Source: Liquidambar formosana (Eukaryota > Streptophyta > Magnoliopsida > Saxifragales > Altingiaceae). Taken from it: a DNA stretch of 64,000 nt. This document shows positions 50,101-62,879 of this stretch, piece after piece. A program made the translations under genes and the position numbers. How positions within the stretch are numbered: position 1 is the first letter of the stretch; the number at the start of each line of letters is the position of its first letter. Where the stretch lies: contig CM077827.1 of assembly GCA_039720395.1 (NCBI GenBank), positions 8,223,991-8,287,990 on the forward strand. The letters run 5' to 3'. The notes beneath the pieces were generated by a model. The model ran no database searches, was not told where the DNA came from, and saw only the letters and a program-made list of their open reading frames with translations.

Positions 50101-51856
50101 AAACACCAAAATATAAAAAGCAAACATACAATTAAATAATATTTTGTTTTTATTTTTAAAATAAAAAATAAAAATAAAAAATGTTTAGGAAGGCCTTATG
50201 GAATCCCTATACAATATAACTTTAATACACATAATTTTTTTTTTTTTTTTTTTTTGTTTAATAACTTATACACATATTGGTCTATGATAAGTACAACCCA
50301 ATAGGGCACTCATATTAATTTAGGAGGGAAACATCAACTGCATTCTGAAAACTCTCTTTTTTTTTTTCTTTTTTTTTCTGAAAATGTTTTTAGAAGGTCT
50401 TTGTCTCGATGACAATATTGCCTAATTATTGTGTTTTGCAAACACAGTGTCCAGACATAGAAATGAAAATGACATGAAAATTGAGTAGAGAAAATCCATG
50501 CTTCTCCTCATATCACTCTCAACTAAAAACATCCCATGAGTGGGAAAATGAAATTGCAGGAGTTAAAAAGGGTAAAATTATCAAAGACAGGTGAAAAGTT
50601 AAAAGCATCTCTAATTGCCGCATAATTGCCACATTCATGGAAATATTAGAGGGGTGATTCGCTTTCATAATACACGCGACATTGACTGAAGAACCGATTT
50701 TAATCGTCTAACTGATAGGACACTAAAGCATCCAATAATATTTCTTTAAATGGTGAAAATTCTATCATTCATTTGATTGTTTTGAAGCTAATGCTGGCAA
50801 AATCAAACCAGAACTTATTAATCTGCTTTGCCATGGAAAGGTATTTGCTTTGTCTCCCCAACTTGCCAACTAGCAAAAACTCAACCCATTGCCAAGATAT
50901 AATATAAATAAACATCCATATGGGTTAAATGTCTTAACATTTATTTTTCACATGATATTCATGTATTTAAATAAATTCAAAATTGGGTATTAATTTATAG
51001 CACTCTGATTTTCTGAATTCTAATCTTGTCAAAATTTGTAATAAAACCTAAAATAATCAAAAATTTGTAATTAAACCTAAAATAATCAATCGCGACTAAG
51101 GCGGCTTCAATCTCGACTTTGAGGTCAAGCATACAGCGTCGTCATATCTTCTATTGAGGGCCTGTTTAGTTGTCCCATGAAGATTGATTGGCTCTATTTA
51201 TGTTTTACATGTATCAATCACCTTGAATGGGGCCATAAAAAATTAATATAAAAAAAAAAAAAAAAAAAGTTGGAGCAGATTGGATCATAACCATAATTGT
51301 TGGTACCGTGTCAATTTTAGAAATTCATGAAATACCTCTCTTTCAAACTTAATATTTAGTGTTGTTTGTGATGAAGGTTACCATTCTCTCCAATTACCCC
51401 ATTCACAATGATGGATTATTATTGAAAAAATTATTTGTAAAATTCAGTTCTGGGGGACAACCAAATAGGCCTAAGTCATCAACAATGTTACTGTTTGGTA
51501 AGCATGTGTTTATTTTTTTCTATTCAAAAAGGGTAAAAACAAGACCAAGTACTTCCAAAACATTCACCGCATAACGCCATGGAGATGGAACATTAACTAG
51601 ATTGATACTTGACACCTTGGACGGAAATGATCATAAAAATGATGGATTTTGCAGAATACAGGTGGGGAGTGCCACATGATTAGAGAATGAAGTCTCAGAT
51701 AAATATTTGTATATATAGATATGAAAAATAGAATGTGGTGAAACCAAAGTTTGGCATTCAAGATGAGAACATGCGTCCTACACTTGAAAACCACCAAAGA
51801 TATGTTTGGCATTGAATATAAGAACATGCACCCTGCCCTTGATAACCATCCAAGAA

Positions 51857-51892
<36 letters not shown>

Positions 51893-54308
51893 TCTTCAAT
51901 CCTCATCTCAAACCATGAATCTTCGTCTCTGACATGCCTCATTGACTACACCTTTCCTTTGAAAACAAAAATGTTGTGATCTACTCAGCCAAAATATATA
52001 TATATATACTAAAGATCTATCTGATAATAGCGAGCGAACCAGGAAAAACACAGCCTAAGATTATATGATATAACTTGTTTAGGGTTACAGTATTGTAAAG
52101 TGGCTGGCAAAAAATAAGTCATAGATAGATATGGCTTGTTTAGGGTTACAGAATTGTAAGGTGGCTGGCAAAAAATAAGTCATAGAAATCTAACAAGAAA
52201 GTACAAACACAAAACATAAGGAATTCAACAAAGTTCACCCACTATAAACTTGATTGAACAATAGAGATTAAGAATATGAATCTTTCTTAAAAACCACCAA
52301 AAAGTATCCAACCAAAACCCAAAGAACGCATAAATTTGAAACCAAAACCTACTTAGTGTTTGATACAACTGTGAATTCATCCCAAAACCCACCAACCAAT
52401 GGAAAACCAACGCAAACCCCAAACTATCGAGTTACTTCTAATTTCGTGAGAAACGACTCAGTCAAGAGTTACCGCGTACCATTTTTCTAAAACGTGCTCC
52501 CCGAAAAGGAGCCTCTCTTCTCCAAAATGGGAATTCTAATCAACATTGCAATTTAATATCGTAACAATTGTTTCTTCAGTGTCAAAAATGCCTTCGTCAC
52601 ATCCGTTGAAATAGATAAAAATTGAGTGGATTGCAGGCAGTCATGAAGAATAATAACCTTCCAATTTGAACAGGGCAGCAATTTTCCCATTCACTAGTAT
52701 GACTCCACAGTCCACAAGGCCTTTGAAATCATTAAAACACATCCACTCAATCACATTCAGTGTTGCCCCTTTTCTTTAACTGCAGCAATCCCAAATCAAA
52801 AAGCCTGTCCTCAGTTGAAATGGATCCAAAAACCCTTTCAAACCCAACAATTCAAAAAGGTTTTTACTTTTCAAAACACCACCAAACCCAAGAAAAAATT
52901 GTACCCCTTTTCTTTTTCTAGTAGATTAAAAAAACAAACTCACCACATTTGGATGTCTCGTGAAAGGGAAAATATTCCATTTTGTTTTTGCTTAAGATTT
53001 TAACCCACTCTATTTTGCTTTCTGTAGGCACCTTTGAAGGGTCCACTCGCTGCAGTAGAGAATAATTTTTTTTTCCTTTTAATATTGAAATCGACACAAA
53101 ACTTTTCTCCAACCAGTAAAAAGAATGTTGCCCTTTCCATTAACTGTCAAAGCAAAATTCCTTTTAACCATAAAAGTATTCCAATATAATGCATATAGTC
53201 ACCCAGTGACTTGCACTATTTCAATTAAAGAATGAAATGCAAGGATGAAGATTTTTGAGCCTCTTACAAGTAAGATGTTTTGGGTTCTAACTCTTACCAC
53301 TTCCCCTCAAAGCTACCCAACGGACTTATATTCTATAATTGCTCAGTGCATATGAGATGAGAGGTCAACGTAAGCATCTTGATAAACCTTTTGATATCGA
53401 AAATAATAAATAAATAAATAAATAAATAAAACAGAGTGCTTCACAGATCTTGCTTTGTCAAAAAAATTAATCATTCACCAAAAAAAAATTAAAAATAAAA
53501 AATAAAAAATTGATTAATTAATCACCTTTCTGCTAGTTCCACTGACATGGCTCCTGGGATGAGTGCTACAGTGTTTTAGCCAAAAATGCCATGTTAACTT
53601 TTGTAATTTATTAGTCGTTCACTTTTTCCATAAATATAACAAAAGCACCTTTCATACCAAGATTTGGTGACCTGGGCTTTGTTGCATTACAGACGAAACA
53701 TTCATTAATCATAGAGCAATTGAACATGCAGAATTATAGAGAAACTGTGCCTAATTCCAATGCAACTAATGTGGCATGAACAGTCCTCCAAGATGATGGT
53801 TCAATGACAGTCATTTGATTTTGAAATAACCCAGAGAAAAAAAAAAAAAAACCAAAAGGTGTACCATTGCATAATTCCAAAAGATTCTTTTCTCCTGAAT
53901 GCCAATTCTGCTGCATTAGCACGAAAAAAATAAAATAAAAAATAACACCCTTTTTCCAAGGTTAATTTTATGAACAGAACAACCTCAACTGCCCAAAGCT
54001 ACAACCTTGAAAATAAGGAATACCTACAAAAACTTCCACTTGTTTCCAGAAAGTGGTATCTTGAAACAGAGAAATAGAGCATAAGATGACATATTATAGC
54101 ATAGTTTACTGTACAACAGCATCATCAAATGGGGGTCACTTGGGAAAGAGAATTCTAGCAACTAGAGAGGGATCTTAAACACTTGGGAGAGGCTCTAGAA
54201 AAGGTTGAGAAAAATGGGTTAAATTAGCAAAATGAGGTAGGCATTAGCGAAGGGTAGGAATACAGAGAGGGTGGGAGAGAAGAAATTTCGAAGATGTTTT
54301 GGACCACA
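47137..54308. other. Gene-free region upstream of and downstream to nothing recognisable; simple repeats
   Basis: No coding region can be supported in these 7.2 kb. Contents seen are homopolymer runs (49569-49583, 50230-50255), a (GA)n tract at 51861-51889 and a 61-bp tandem repeat at 52074-52190. The last few hundred bases should include the 3' untranslated region of the ERF003-like gene. Confidence 0.5.
52074..52190. repeat. Tandem duplication, two units of about 61 bp
   Basis: CTTGTTTAGGGTTACAG starts at 52074 and 52135, each followed by GTGGCTGGCAAAAAATAAGT. It is non-coding. Confidence 0.9.
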
Positions 54309-54974
54309 TTACATAGTCTGAGGTGCTACTACAGAGCACAGCTCAATTGACCCATAATCAAGCAATTCCTCAATCATCTGCTGTATGTGATCATCTTCAA
54401 GCGGTTTGAACTGCTGGGTGCTCTCCACTTGAACTTTCTTCATAACCCAATTGGCCTCCGGCTGTTGCGCCACCATCGCTCTCTTCTCTGGTGGCCACAT
54501 GCCCATTTCATTGGTTTTTCCGGCAATGCCGTTGGCGGCGAAAACTTGGGAAGATGGTGCCTGTTGAGGCTCGTGTAGTGATGGTTTGGTCATTTGGAGG
54601 GAGGCCATATAGCACCGGTGCAATTTCGCGGTCAGGGTGGCCGAGAGAAGCTTGGACGACGACGACTGAGACGCATTGGGATTGTAAGGGAAGTTGGTTC
54701 TAGCCCTTGGACCACACATGAGCCTCGCCGCCTCATCGTAGGCTCTCGCCGCGTCTTCCGCCGTTTCGAACGTGCCTAGCCAAATCCTAGTCTTCCTGCA
54801 CAAACGAAACGTTTTCTTTTTGCCATTAGAACTACTAACTCACGAATCGTGCATGAAACGTTCATGGGTTTCGAAATTAGGGTGCACTTACAACAATGGG
54901 TGGCGAATTTCGGAGACCCAAGAGCCCCAGTGCCTTTGTCGGACGCCTCGATATCGCTGTTGCGGTCTGGCCAT
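54309..54974 (-). CDS. ERF003: AP2/ERF transcription factor, ERF003-like, two exons, 189 aa
   Basis: Exon 1 is 54892-54974 and exon 2 is 54309-54795, with a 96-bp GT-AG intron inside the AP2 domain; phases join correctly. The single AP2 domain occupies about residues 7-64, with the YRG element ([17 protein letters not shown]), the [19 protein letters not shown] core, and Ala and Asp arrangement typical of ERF rather than DREB proteins. The sequence [17 protein letters not shown], the intron position after IRHPLL, the segment [15 protein letters not shown] and the C-terminal [14 protein letters not shown] match what I know of Arabidopsis ERF003 (At5g25190), a relative of the WIN/SHINE group. 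It should bind GCC-box or related DNA in the nucleus. The acidic C-terminal end (residues about 165-185) could be an activation region; that is inference. The start ATG is the first after upstream stops and fits homologues. No neighbour within 7 kb gives functional context. Confidence 0.95.
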
Positions 54975-55300
54975 GTTAGTGAAAAAGAAACGTTTTTTTC
55001 TCCTTATATGTATATTTTTTTGTTTTGAGAGAGTGTTTGTGAAAATGCCTGAATGAGAGAAACTGAGGAAAGATTGTGGTACCAAATGGGGGAGGGGGGG
55101 AGAGGGGTTTTTGTAGTTGGTTTGTTGTCAGACAAAGGGGAATTGGGAGGCTCTTTTTCTTGGCCTTTCTGTCACCAATTTAATCAAATGGGTCCCAGAG
55201 GGAGTTTGAGGTCTTCCCTCCCTTTATTTTCTTTATCTTTTAGCTTCCAGTTGGCTTATGGTAAGTGACGATGATTATTGAATTAATAGGTGAAATGAAA
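54975..55300. promoter_or_regulatory. Presumed 5' region of the ERF003-like gene
   Basis: On the minus strand this is the leader and promoter side. TATACATATAAGG lies only 30-40 bases before the ATG, too close for a core TATA box, so it is probably in the leader. No other element could be assigned by eye; the call rests on position. Confidence 0.4.
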
Positions 55301-57719
55301 TTTCAAACTGACCAAATTCAATTCACATGATTATAATAATAGCTTTTGTGTCACAGAAAAATCTCAGCATTGAACTGTTACTTTATTACTATCTATTTTT
55401 TAAGAAAAATCCAAGGTCATAGTCTTATAGATTCTTCATGTGATTGTGGTCTAAGTTTTAGATCATTACTCAATCAAAGTTTTAAATTCCAACAAAATAA
55501 AAGATAGAATTAAAATTTCACTGCCTCTTCTAATTATTAAAACCTTTAAACTTTTCCAATTTCATATTTTAGTAGTATAAATTATCGAAAGAGAATTCTC
55601 AAATATCCTTGAAATTTTGGCTCTCTCTCCTCTTTCTCCTCTCGCTTCTGAATAATAGACAAACTCAAGGGCAAAATAGCTTCTTATGTTATTATGAGGG
55701 TGAAATCACCATAAAGAGGATTAAAAAACCATCACGTGAGGGTCACATGATCATTTAGTGCCGTTTTCCTCAACAACAAGCTTATGTAAGGGAGATGGAT
55801 CATAATTCCAAAACAGGGATTTTAAAGCTTGATCGCCATGATTTGATGGTCAATCCCCTGCATTACGTGCTCTGGAAAGATGAACAGTTCTCGGTTACAA
55901 TGTATAGCAAAATTATCCTCAAGAAAAAGGTCCATAAATCAAAGGGTACCAATATGAATGATTTAGTCAATTCCTATGTTGGGACACATTGATTAAAGAT
56001 TCTTAGACCGTAATTATTACCCTAACAATCCAAATCATTTGATCAAATCCCGTTTACTATTTATCGGATCAATTTGCACCCAGAGCAGCAGCACTTTGGC
56101 ACGAAATAATCGGACGGTTATCGATCGACGATAAAGACTTTGAATAAATAAATCTAAGAAGTATGGTGGTGGTGGTGATGCAAAAGGGTAAAATGAATCT
56201 TTCTAACAAAGTAAGTTGGTGGGCTATACTGCTTTGGAAGTGGTATTTGCTTATAGCTTTTCATCTTCTTGGTGCAATATAAAATGGTGGTGAAGTCATG
56301 GCAGTAGGGAGGGGGTTTTGTATGTATTGTTGATTTTGTGGGGATATGGAATAGTTTATAGCTCACACATCATGGCTGCTATAAATGGGAACATACGCAT
56401 ATGCTAGATTGGTAGGGGAGAAGACACAAAGTCAGTGTTCTATGTTTTGGAAGGCCATGTTCTAATGCTATTGTTCACCCACATGATGCGTAGGGCGCCT
56501 CCCATACTGGAGAGAGAGAGAGAGAATCTAATTCTAGATTTTATTGGATTTTAGCGAGCGTGCATGACACTTTACAATTATAAACCGTGATTTATTATTA
56601 AGGTAAATGTTAAATTGTTCAAATTTTTTACTCAAATCTCTCTATGCAAATAATATGTCATTTCGCCAAACCTCATAGGTGGTCAATGTAATTTTTACAA
56701 TTTTTTATTAATCAGCTTGACCAACTGCCACAGCATTTGGGTTAGAGGATTTTGACAAAAATATATATATATATATATATCGTAACTCTTTTAATTAATT
56801 AATTTATTATTATTATCATTATTTTGCATCAAATCCCATCCTATAGATTAAACTTGTGACACCATTCTCCTTCCAACAACATATCCGCAAAACTAAAAGA
56901 AAATAATAAGGTGACGATGATGAAAGTCATAGTAATTAATATGTCTCTAGGTTTTTACGGGGGAAACGTGAAAATCAGCCAAACCTACTAGAAAATTTAA
57001 AAAAAAATGCCGAAGAACTTAATTGATAATTAAGATGTTTTGGTTTAATTGATGTGACAACTAACGTGGTAAACATTTATTTTACTTATCACATTTATTG
57101 TCACGCCAATTGAACAGTCAAACAAATGAGTTGGATGATGCAGCATCGATTAAAAAAAAAAAAGAAATGTAGTTTTCGTAAAATTTGTTTTATCTCATTG
57201 AAGGTAGGTCTCCCCAGCAGCCATTTTTGACCGTTGCTTCCCCAATTTCAGTACGCAATCCACTTGAGATTTCAAACTGGACGTAATGTTCACTACAAGC
57301 ATTGTTGGTTCGGTTAGGCCACTCCCACGTGCCAGATTTTGTTCGTTCTAGGTTTAGGGCAACGGCCTCTTTGACACTACGTACGTGTCACCAGTAACGT
57401 GGGAAGCCACCTGACTGAGAAACAAGAACCATTGCATGCTTGCCATGTGTATGGTGTGGGCAGCATGGCCGGTGGGTGCCCTAGGAGACGGCACCCTCTT
57501 CCCTCTTCCCACGGACTCTGCAATTTTTCCTTTTATGATTAATTAGATTTACAATTTAAGACATGTTTCATGCTTATTTTATTAGATTAGGTTGTATTTT
57601 CACTAGCATAAATACTGCTAATGATGTGTCAAAATAGCACACATAATAATCAAAGTTTGATGGAGCATTTCTGTCAAATATATATATATATATTGTAAGA
57701 AAAAATTAAAACTTTGATT

Positions 57720-57769
<50 letters not shown>

Positions 57770-60659
57770 AATTTTTATTATTATTTACTTGGCCAAATGA
57801 TGGGTATTTCAAGCCTTTAAACCCAGATTAATCTCCTGTGACCTTTCTCCCTTCTATCAGTGCTTTTTTTTTTTTTTTTTTAATTTCTCATTATGTGGTC
57901 TTGTGATTTTTCCTCTTTTTCATTTTGTCCTCTTCAATGCTAATATGTAAGACCTATTTGAACATTTATAAATACAATAAAAAATAATAAAAAAGAAAAA
58001 AAACAATCATATTTGTTTTTTGTTTTTATTTATTTTTTAACCCAAGACTAAGCAAATTTATTAAAAAAGAGATTTCCAAATGAAGTGAAATTAGAATCGA
58101 TCAGACTCATTTTCAGCTTATTAAATTTTTATATTAGCCATTAGTGGATGAGGATGTAAGTTAGCTCACTCTACAGGATGTATTTCTCCTGAAAAAAAAT
58201 AAAATAGTAATAATAATAATCAATCAATCAATCACTCTACAGGGACCAAAACCATGATCCATGGCCCCACTTGTCCACTTCATCCAATCTCCAGATAAGA
58301 AATATTGGTGGTTGTATACCAGAAAGTTATTTAAAATCATTTTTCTAACATTGGAAGTCTGACTGTCCGAGACAATTAACTTAAATTTTTTAAAAAATAA
58401 CTTGACACTATTAAAAATACCATATCACTGCTGTTGTAATTTCACTTTTTGTGAGGCTCACATGAGGCCTATAATGAATACTGAAATCACCTCCTTTTTT
58501 TTCTTTTTTCTTTTTTGTTTTTTTACACAAACTATATATACATTATTTTAAAAACAAAAATACAAGTGATACACACAAAAAATTAGGATATACACGAATT
58601 AAGTATACATTTGGGCTATCCCTAGTAAAAATGGGCAAACATTGGTTGCAGGACGTTGAAATCACAACTGGATAGTTACTATATAATTAACGGTTTTACT
58701 TTTTGATATGGCAAAAGTGCTTCAATTTTGAAAAATTTGAGACAAATGTAAGTAAAATTGCCTACAAATCCAATAGTTGTGCTCTCATGATTTAAAGGTC
58801 AAGACCCATGAAAGATGGTAGGTCCTATAATTTCCATTAGTGGTCTAGGAAAAGAAGAAAGAGGATGGGTCCTATAATTTCCATTAATATTCTAGGAAAA
58901 GAAGAAAGATGAAGGAAGAAGAAGAAGACAAGAGGGCAAACAGCATATACTATGTGAATTGTGATAGATTGAAAAGGCTTCTTTTTTAAAAAAATTTTAA
59001 AAAAAAATAATAAAAATGGCTTTGTCTCACCCTTGGTTTACAGCTAGAACGTTAAAAGAGTGACAAAGAGAAAGAGGTCAAAATTCAAAAAGGTTTGGGA
59101 TCCACTTCACAAACGCGTGAGGTGGGTCCCAAAATAGATAACATGGGCTGAAGAGATTTATATCGCAGAGATCAACATCACTGCCACTGTACCTTTTCCT
59201 ATCAGATATACCAAACCTTCCACGGTTTCATGCTCTAATTCACGGCGCCCCTTGCGCCTCTCCCTTTCACTCACAAGACAGTGCCCATCATCCCATTCAA
59301 ATTTTTGTTTGTTTTTTCAATCCATTGAACGTATAGCAAACTTTGGAAAAAAATATATGAGCGTGTACAATCGCTTGTAGTGTATGTCACTATGTTGAGA
59401 CAAGAACGTGAGATATCTCTATCAATCAAAAACATCGTTCACGTCATCTCTTTTTCTATGTTATTTGACCGTATTACACGCTAAGTGTGTGACGGGATTA
59501 TCAAATTAAGGAGAAGGACTTCCATGTAACTGTTGACATGGTCATGTGGTGTCTCTATTTAATCCGTGATACCATGTGACCCATGTCACAGTTGTATGAA
59601 AGTTATTCTCCAAATTAAGACGATGCATAGATAAAAGAACATAAGTGCGACAAAATGAAAAAATTTATTTCTTATTATTTTTATTTCTTTTAAAATTAGC
59701 AAATGTAGAGTACTCCGTATGTAATATTACTCCTTTGGTTGAACATTAAGAGAGAGTTGCTAAGTGGACGACTAGGCCCAGTGAGTCGACCCAAATATTA
59801 ATCAACTCTTTTTTTTTATTTTTTGATCGATCAGCCCAAATATTAAACTTACCTGGGTTGATTTGAAAAAGTTCGAAAACGGTCACAATTTATCAAGTTA
59901 TATATGATGCAACCAGGGGCAATGGCGGAGTCAGGGGGCTTTTGTGGGGAACATGCCCTCACTGGCTCAACCATTTTTTTAAAAAAGAAATAGGCTCTAA
60001 AGCTTTCAGTTCTCATTTCATAGAATTATAGCACAATGCCCCTATTGGAGATAACTCCTAATTTCGCCCCTGACCAGGGGTAAGGGGGTCAAATGACCCT
60101 CTAAAGATTTTTTTTTTTTTTTTGGTATACTAAGTGCATAATATTTCTAAATTTGATTCTTCCAATAATATATTTTGACCCTCTGAAATCTTATTTGACC
60201 TAATTTTATTTATATTTTGACCCTTTCATTAATTGATATCTTTATTTTGACTGAAACAAACATTAAAATCTTTTTGTTCTTCTTTTTTTGCCCTAATTTT
60301 GTGATTTTATATCTTTGACTTGCAACTTTTATATTTATAACTGATAGTTTGGTCCTGATATTCATATTCTAGTCAATTGGTTTATGTTATAGCTTAGGTT
60401 GTCTGCATAGGATATGAAGAACTAAAAGCAGTGAATAGTCTTTTCGAGATTGTGGGAACATTGTTCAAATATCAATCAATTTTTTAGAATGTATATTTAT
60501 CTTCTTTTTTATTTTTTTTAATCAACGGGAAAGAGAAATCTATTATATATAACTATAACAGAGGATGGGGGTTCCTTGCCACACGTCACTTCTTTCTCCC
60601 TTCCTTTTTTTTATTTTTTATTTTGGTTAAATCCCATGTTCAACAGTGAAATAAGAGAG
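55301..60659. other. Gene-free region
   Basis: No supportable gene. It contains (AT)n tracts at 56760-56780 and 57723-57766 (22 units), homopolymers, and at 59930-60075 an old repeat (TGGCGGAGTCAGGGGG ... GAATTATAGCACAATGCCCC) related to 22930-23280. Confidence 0.5.
57723..57766. repeat. (AT)22 microsatellite
   Basis: An uninterrupted AT dinucleotide tract. A shorter one lies at about 57680-57692. Confidence 0.9.
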
Positions 60660-61125
60660 CTTTTTTCGAAAAATTATCTTTTGGTAATCATTTTATAACT
60701 TAATACCAATAAAGGATGTAGACTGTCAACTTGCTACAAATTAACTACATACATACGTGAAATGACTATTAATTTCTTTTGTTTCGTATTACATTCAAAG
60801 TTGATCACTGAAACGTAATTTTCCAAAAAGTTACTTTTAGTGACTTTTGAGGAAATTGCTCTTTTAGTGACCACTTTCTATCTTAATACCAAAAAAGTTA
60901 TTATCTATCAACTTGCTACAAATTAACTGTATACGTGTTTCAAAATGACTACCAGCTTACTTTGTTTGGTATTAAGTTAAGAAGTGGTCATCAAAAAAGT
61001 AATTTCCTTAACTTTTTTTTTTTTTTGGTGTTCACTGCCCAACTTAATAGCAAACAAAATAAATTGGTAGTCATTTTAAAACATGTATACAATCAATTTG
61101 TAGCAAGTTGATTGATAATATCCTT
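60660..61125. mobile_element. Cluster of palindromic MITE units
   Basis: Three related units lie side by side. The shared core CAACTTGCTACAAATTAACT appears at about 60728 and 60919 and, inverted, as AATTTGTAGCAAGTTG near 61096. Each unit is bounded by inverted GTGACCACTTTCTATCTTAA / TTAAGAAGTGGTCAT-type sequence. A further relative is at 23030-23190. Exact boundaries are uncertain. Confidence 0.65.
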
Positions 61126-61440
61126 AACATGTGCCCTTAAGCGGCAATTAAGGGGAGAATCATTATATGGAAACAGTAAAAATGCATCGAAAATAGTACA
61201 AATTACCTACAAAACTATAAAAATGCTTAAAAAATTGTGTGAATATATTTTTACCAAATGAGGGGTATCTTAAACCGATAGGCCCAAACTAATCTCTCAT
61301 GATGCACAAACCATCCACAAATTTATGCATCTGATAGTAAGGGAGCAAAGACACGAACTTAATATTTGATTCCTAAGCCGCGGTTCTTTGCCATCTAAAC
61401 TACCATTGCGAGTGTGTATTATATATATATATTAGATGAT

Positions 61441-61600
61441 GATCGGGTAAGCATGTGCTGATATAAATTATATCAACACCCGCATTGGGGGTTGTATCTC
61501 ATGCATTAATGGGTTAAGGGATATATTGGGCCAATGCAAGGAGTACAACCCCCAATGCATAATATTGATATAACTTATATCAACACGTACTGACCTGATC
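61441..61600. mobile_element. Short palindromic MITE, 160 bp, well-preserved copy
   Basis: The left arm GATCGGGTAAGCATGTGCTG and inverted right arm GATCAGGTCAGTACGTGTTG are followed on both sides by ATATAA(A/G)TTATATCAA and GCATTGGGGGTTGTA. Much of its length can fold back. It shares both arms with 25665-25818. No clear target duplication. Confidence 0.8.
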
Positions 61601-61639
61601 AATGCTGTATATATATAATTTTTATTTTTCACAATATTT

Positions 61640-61683
61640 ATTTTTACAAACTTCACCCATGCAACGCACGGGTTATAAGCTAG
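61640..61683 (+). mobile_element. Helitron-like 3' end
   Basis: The hairpin CCCATGC-AAC-GCACGGG lies about 7 bases before the terminal CTAG (61680-61683), which is followed by T. It closely parallels the 3' end of the element at 11826-12298. The matching 5' TCTATACTA terminus was not found upstream, where a palindromic MITE lies, so the extent is unknown. Confidence 0.65.
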
Positions 61684-61732
61684 TATTATTAAAAACCGGA
61701 ACACCAAGCAGTGAAACACCCGTACAAAGCTA

Positions 61733-61760
61733 CCCCCCCCCCCCCCCCCCCAAAAAAAAA
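61733..61760. repeat. C19-A9 homopolymer block
   Basis: A run of 19 C followed by 9 A. Its length may be unreliable in any assembly. Confidence 0.85.
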
Positions 61761-62879
61761 TAAATAAATAAAATGAAACAGCCCAAATTGAGGCTAAAAG
61801 TTAGATGAAAAAAAATGTCATGGCTAATTAGGCACTCATAATGAAAATCAAAAACAAAAATGTCCCAGCTTAGGAAAATACCGCATGTTAATTAAGGTAA
61901 GTAACTCTTTCAATTCATGCATTAGGAATCAAGTTGTAACAGATTTAACTCATCTCACTCAGTAATCTAATATCTATTGTCTTTTATCAAAAAAAAAAAA
62001 AAAAGTAACTCTTTCGATTCAATTATATATATACAAAATAGAATTGATCCAATTAACAACTGCTAATATACTACTATATTAGTTGTTGCTGATTTGGCCA
62101 TCCATTCCCATTAAAAATGATCCAATGGTTCAAATTTGAAAGGCACTAAATAGATCCGACCATTTTGGACAACCCGATCCAAAATGAAAATCCACTCCAC
62201 TTCTTCACATTTCCTTTTTCATTTGGACCTAACCATGATTCCATCTACCACGAAACCTAGATATATCTGACCAGACATCACCATCTAGCAACCTATTCGA
62301 CGACATTGCGTCAGATCTGGTGAAGCTCAATGCTGGTAAGTATGGTATGGTTTGATGGTTTATGATTGACAGGGACAATGGATTGAACCCATTCGAATCC
62401 AAATGCGGGCAACTAACATGGGTTTGATCTCTTTTGGTGACAGCGAAGAGAGGAGAGATAGCAGATTATTAGGCTGAAGAGCAAGGTCGTTGCCGGTGAA
62501 GTCCAAGAGGATAGCTTGGTTAAGGGTTTATTGGATTTTCTGATAGTAGTAGATTATTGGGGTGTAAAGGGCTTCTAGCTCATGCTGTTAGTGAGTAAGG
62601 TTTTTTGAGTGGGGACAAGGTGGCTTGTGCTCGCCGGTGTATGTCATGATGAATATACCCACATTGGATGTACTACATTTAATCTTGGAATCAAATGATA
62701 GCGGCCAAAAGTGTTTGAGATCTGGAGATGATGGGGGTGCTGACAATAGGGCTGCTGATGATGGGGATGGGGGTCTAACGTAGGTGATGGTATAAGGGAG
62801 TCAAATCTTGGCAGCTATAGCTCCTACTACTGCTGCTTCTTCTTTTTCTTCATGCTTCCTTTTGCTTTTTTTTGCTTTT
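61761..62879. other. Intergenic before the terminal LTR
   Basis: No gene recognised. There is scattered short sequence with some GC-rich words (GGTGAAGTCC, GATGATGGGG) but no conserved protein motif in any frame that I can see. Confidence 0.45.

Noticed and set aside
57723..57766. (AT)n as a possible origin or matrix-attachment site
   Set aside because: A plain dinucleotide repeat with no supporting motif.
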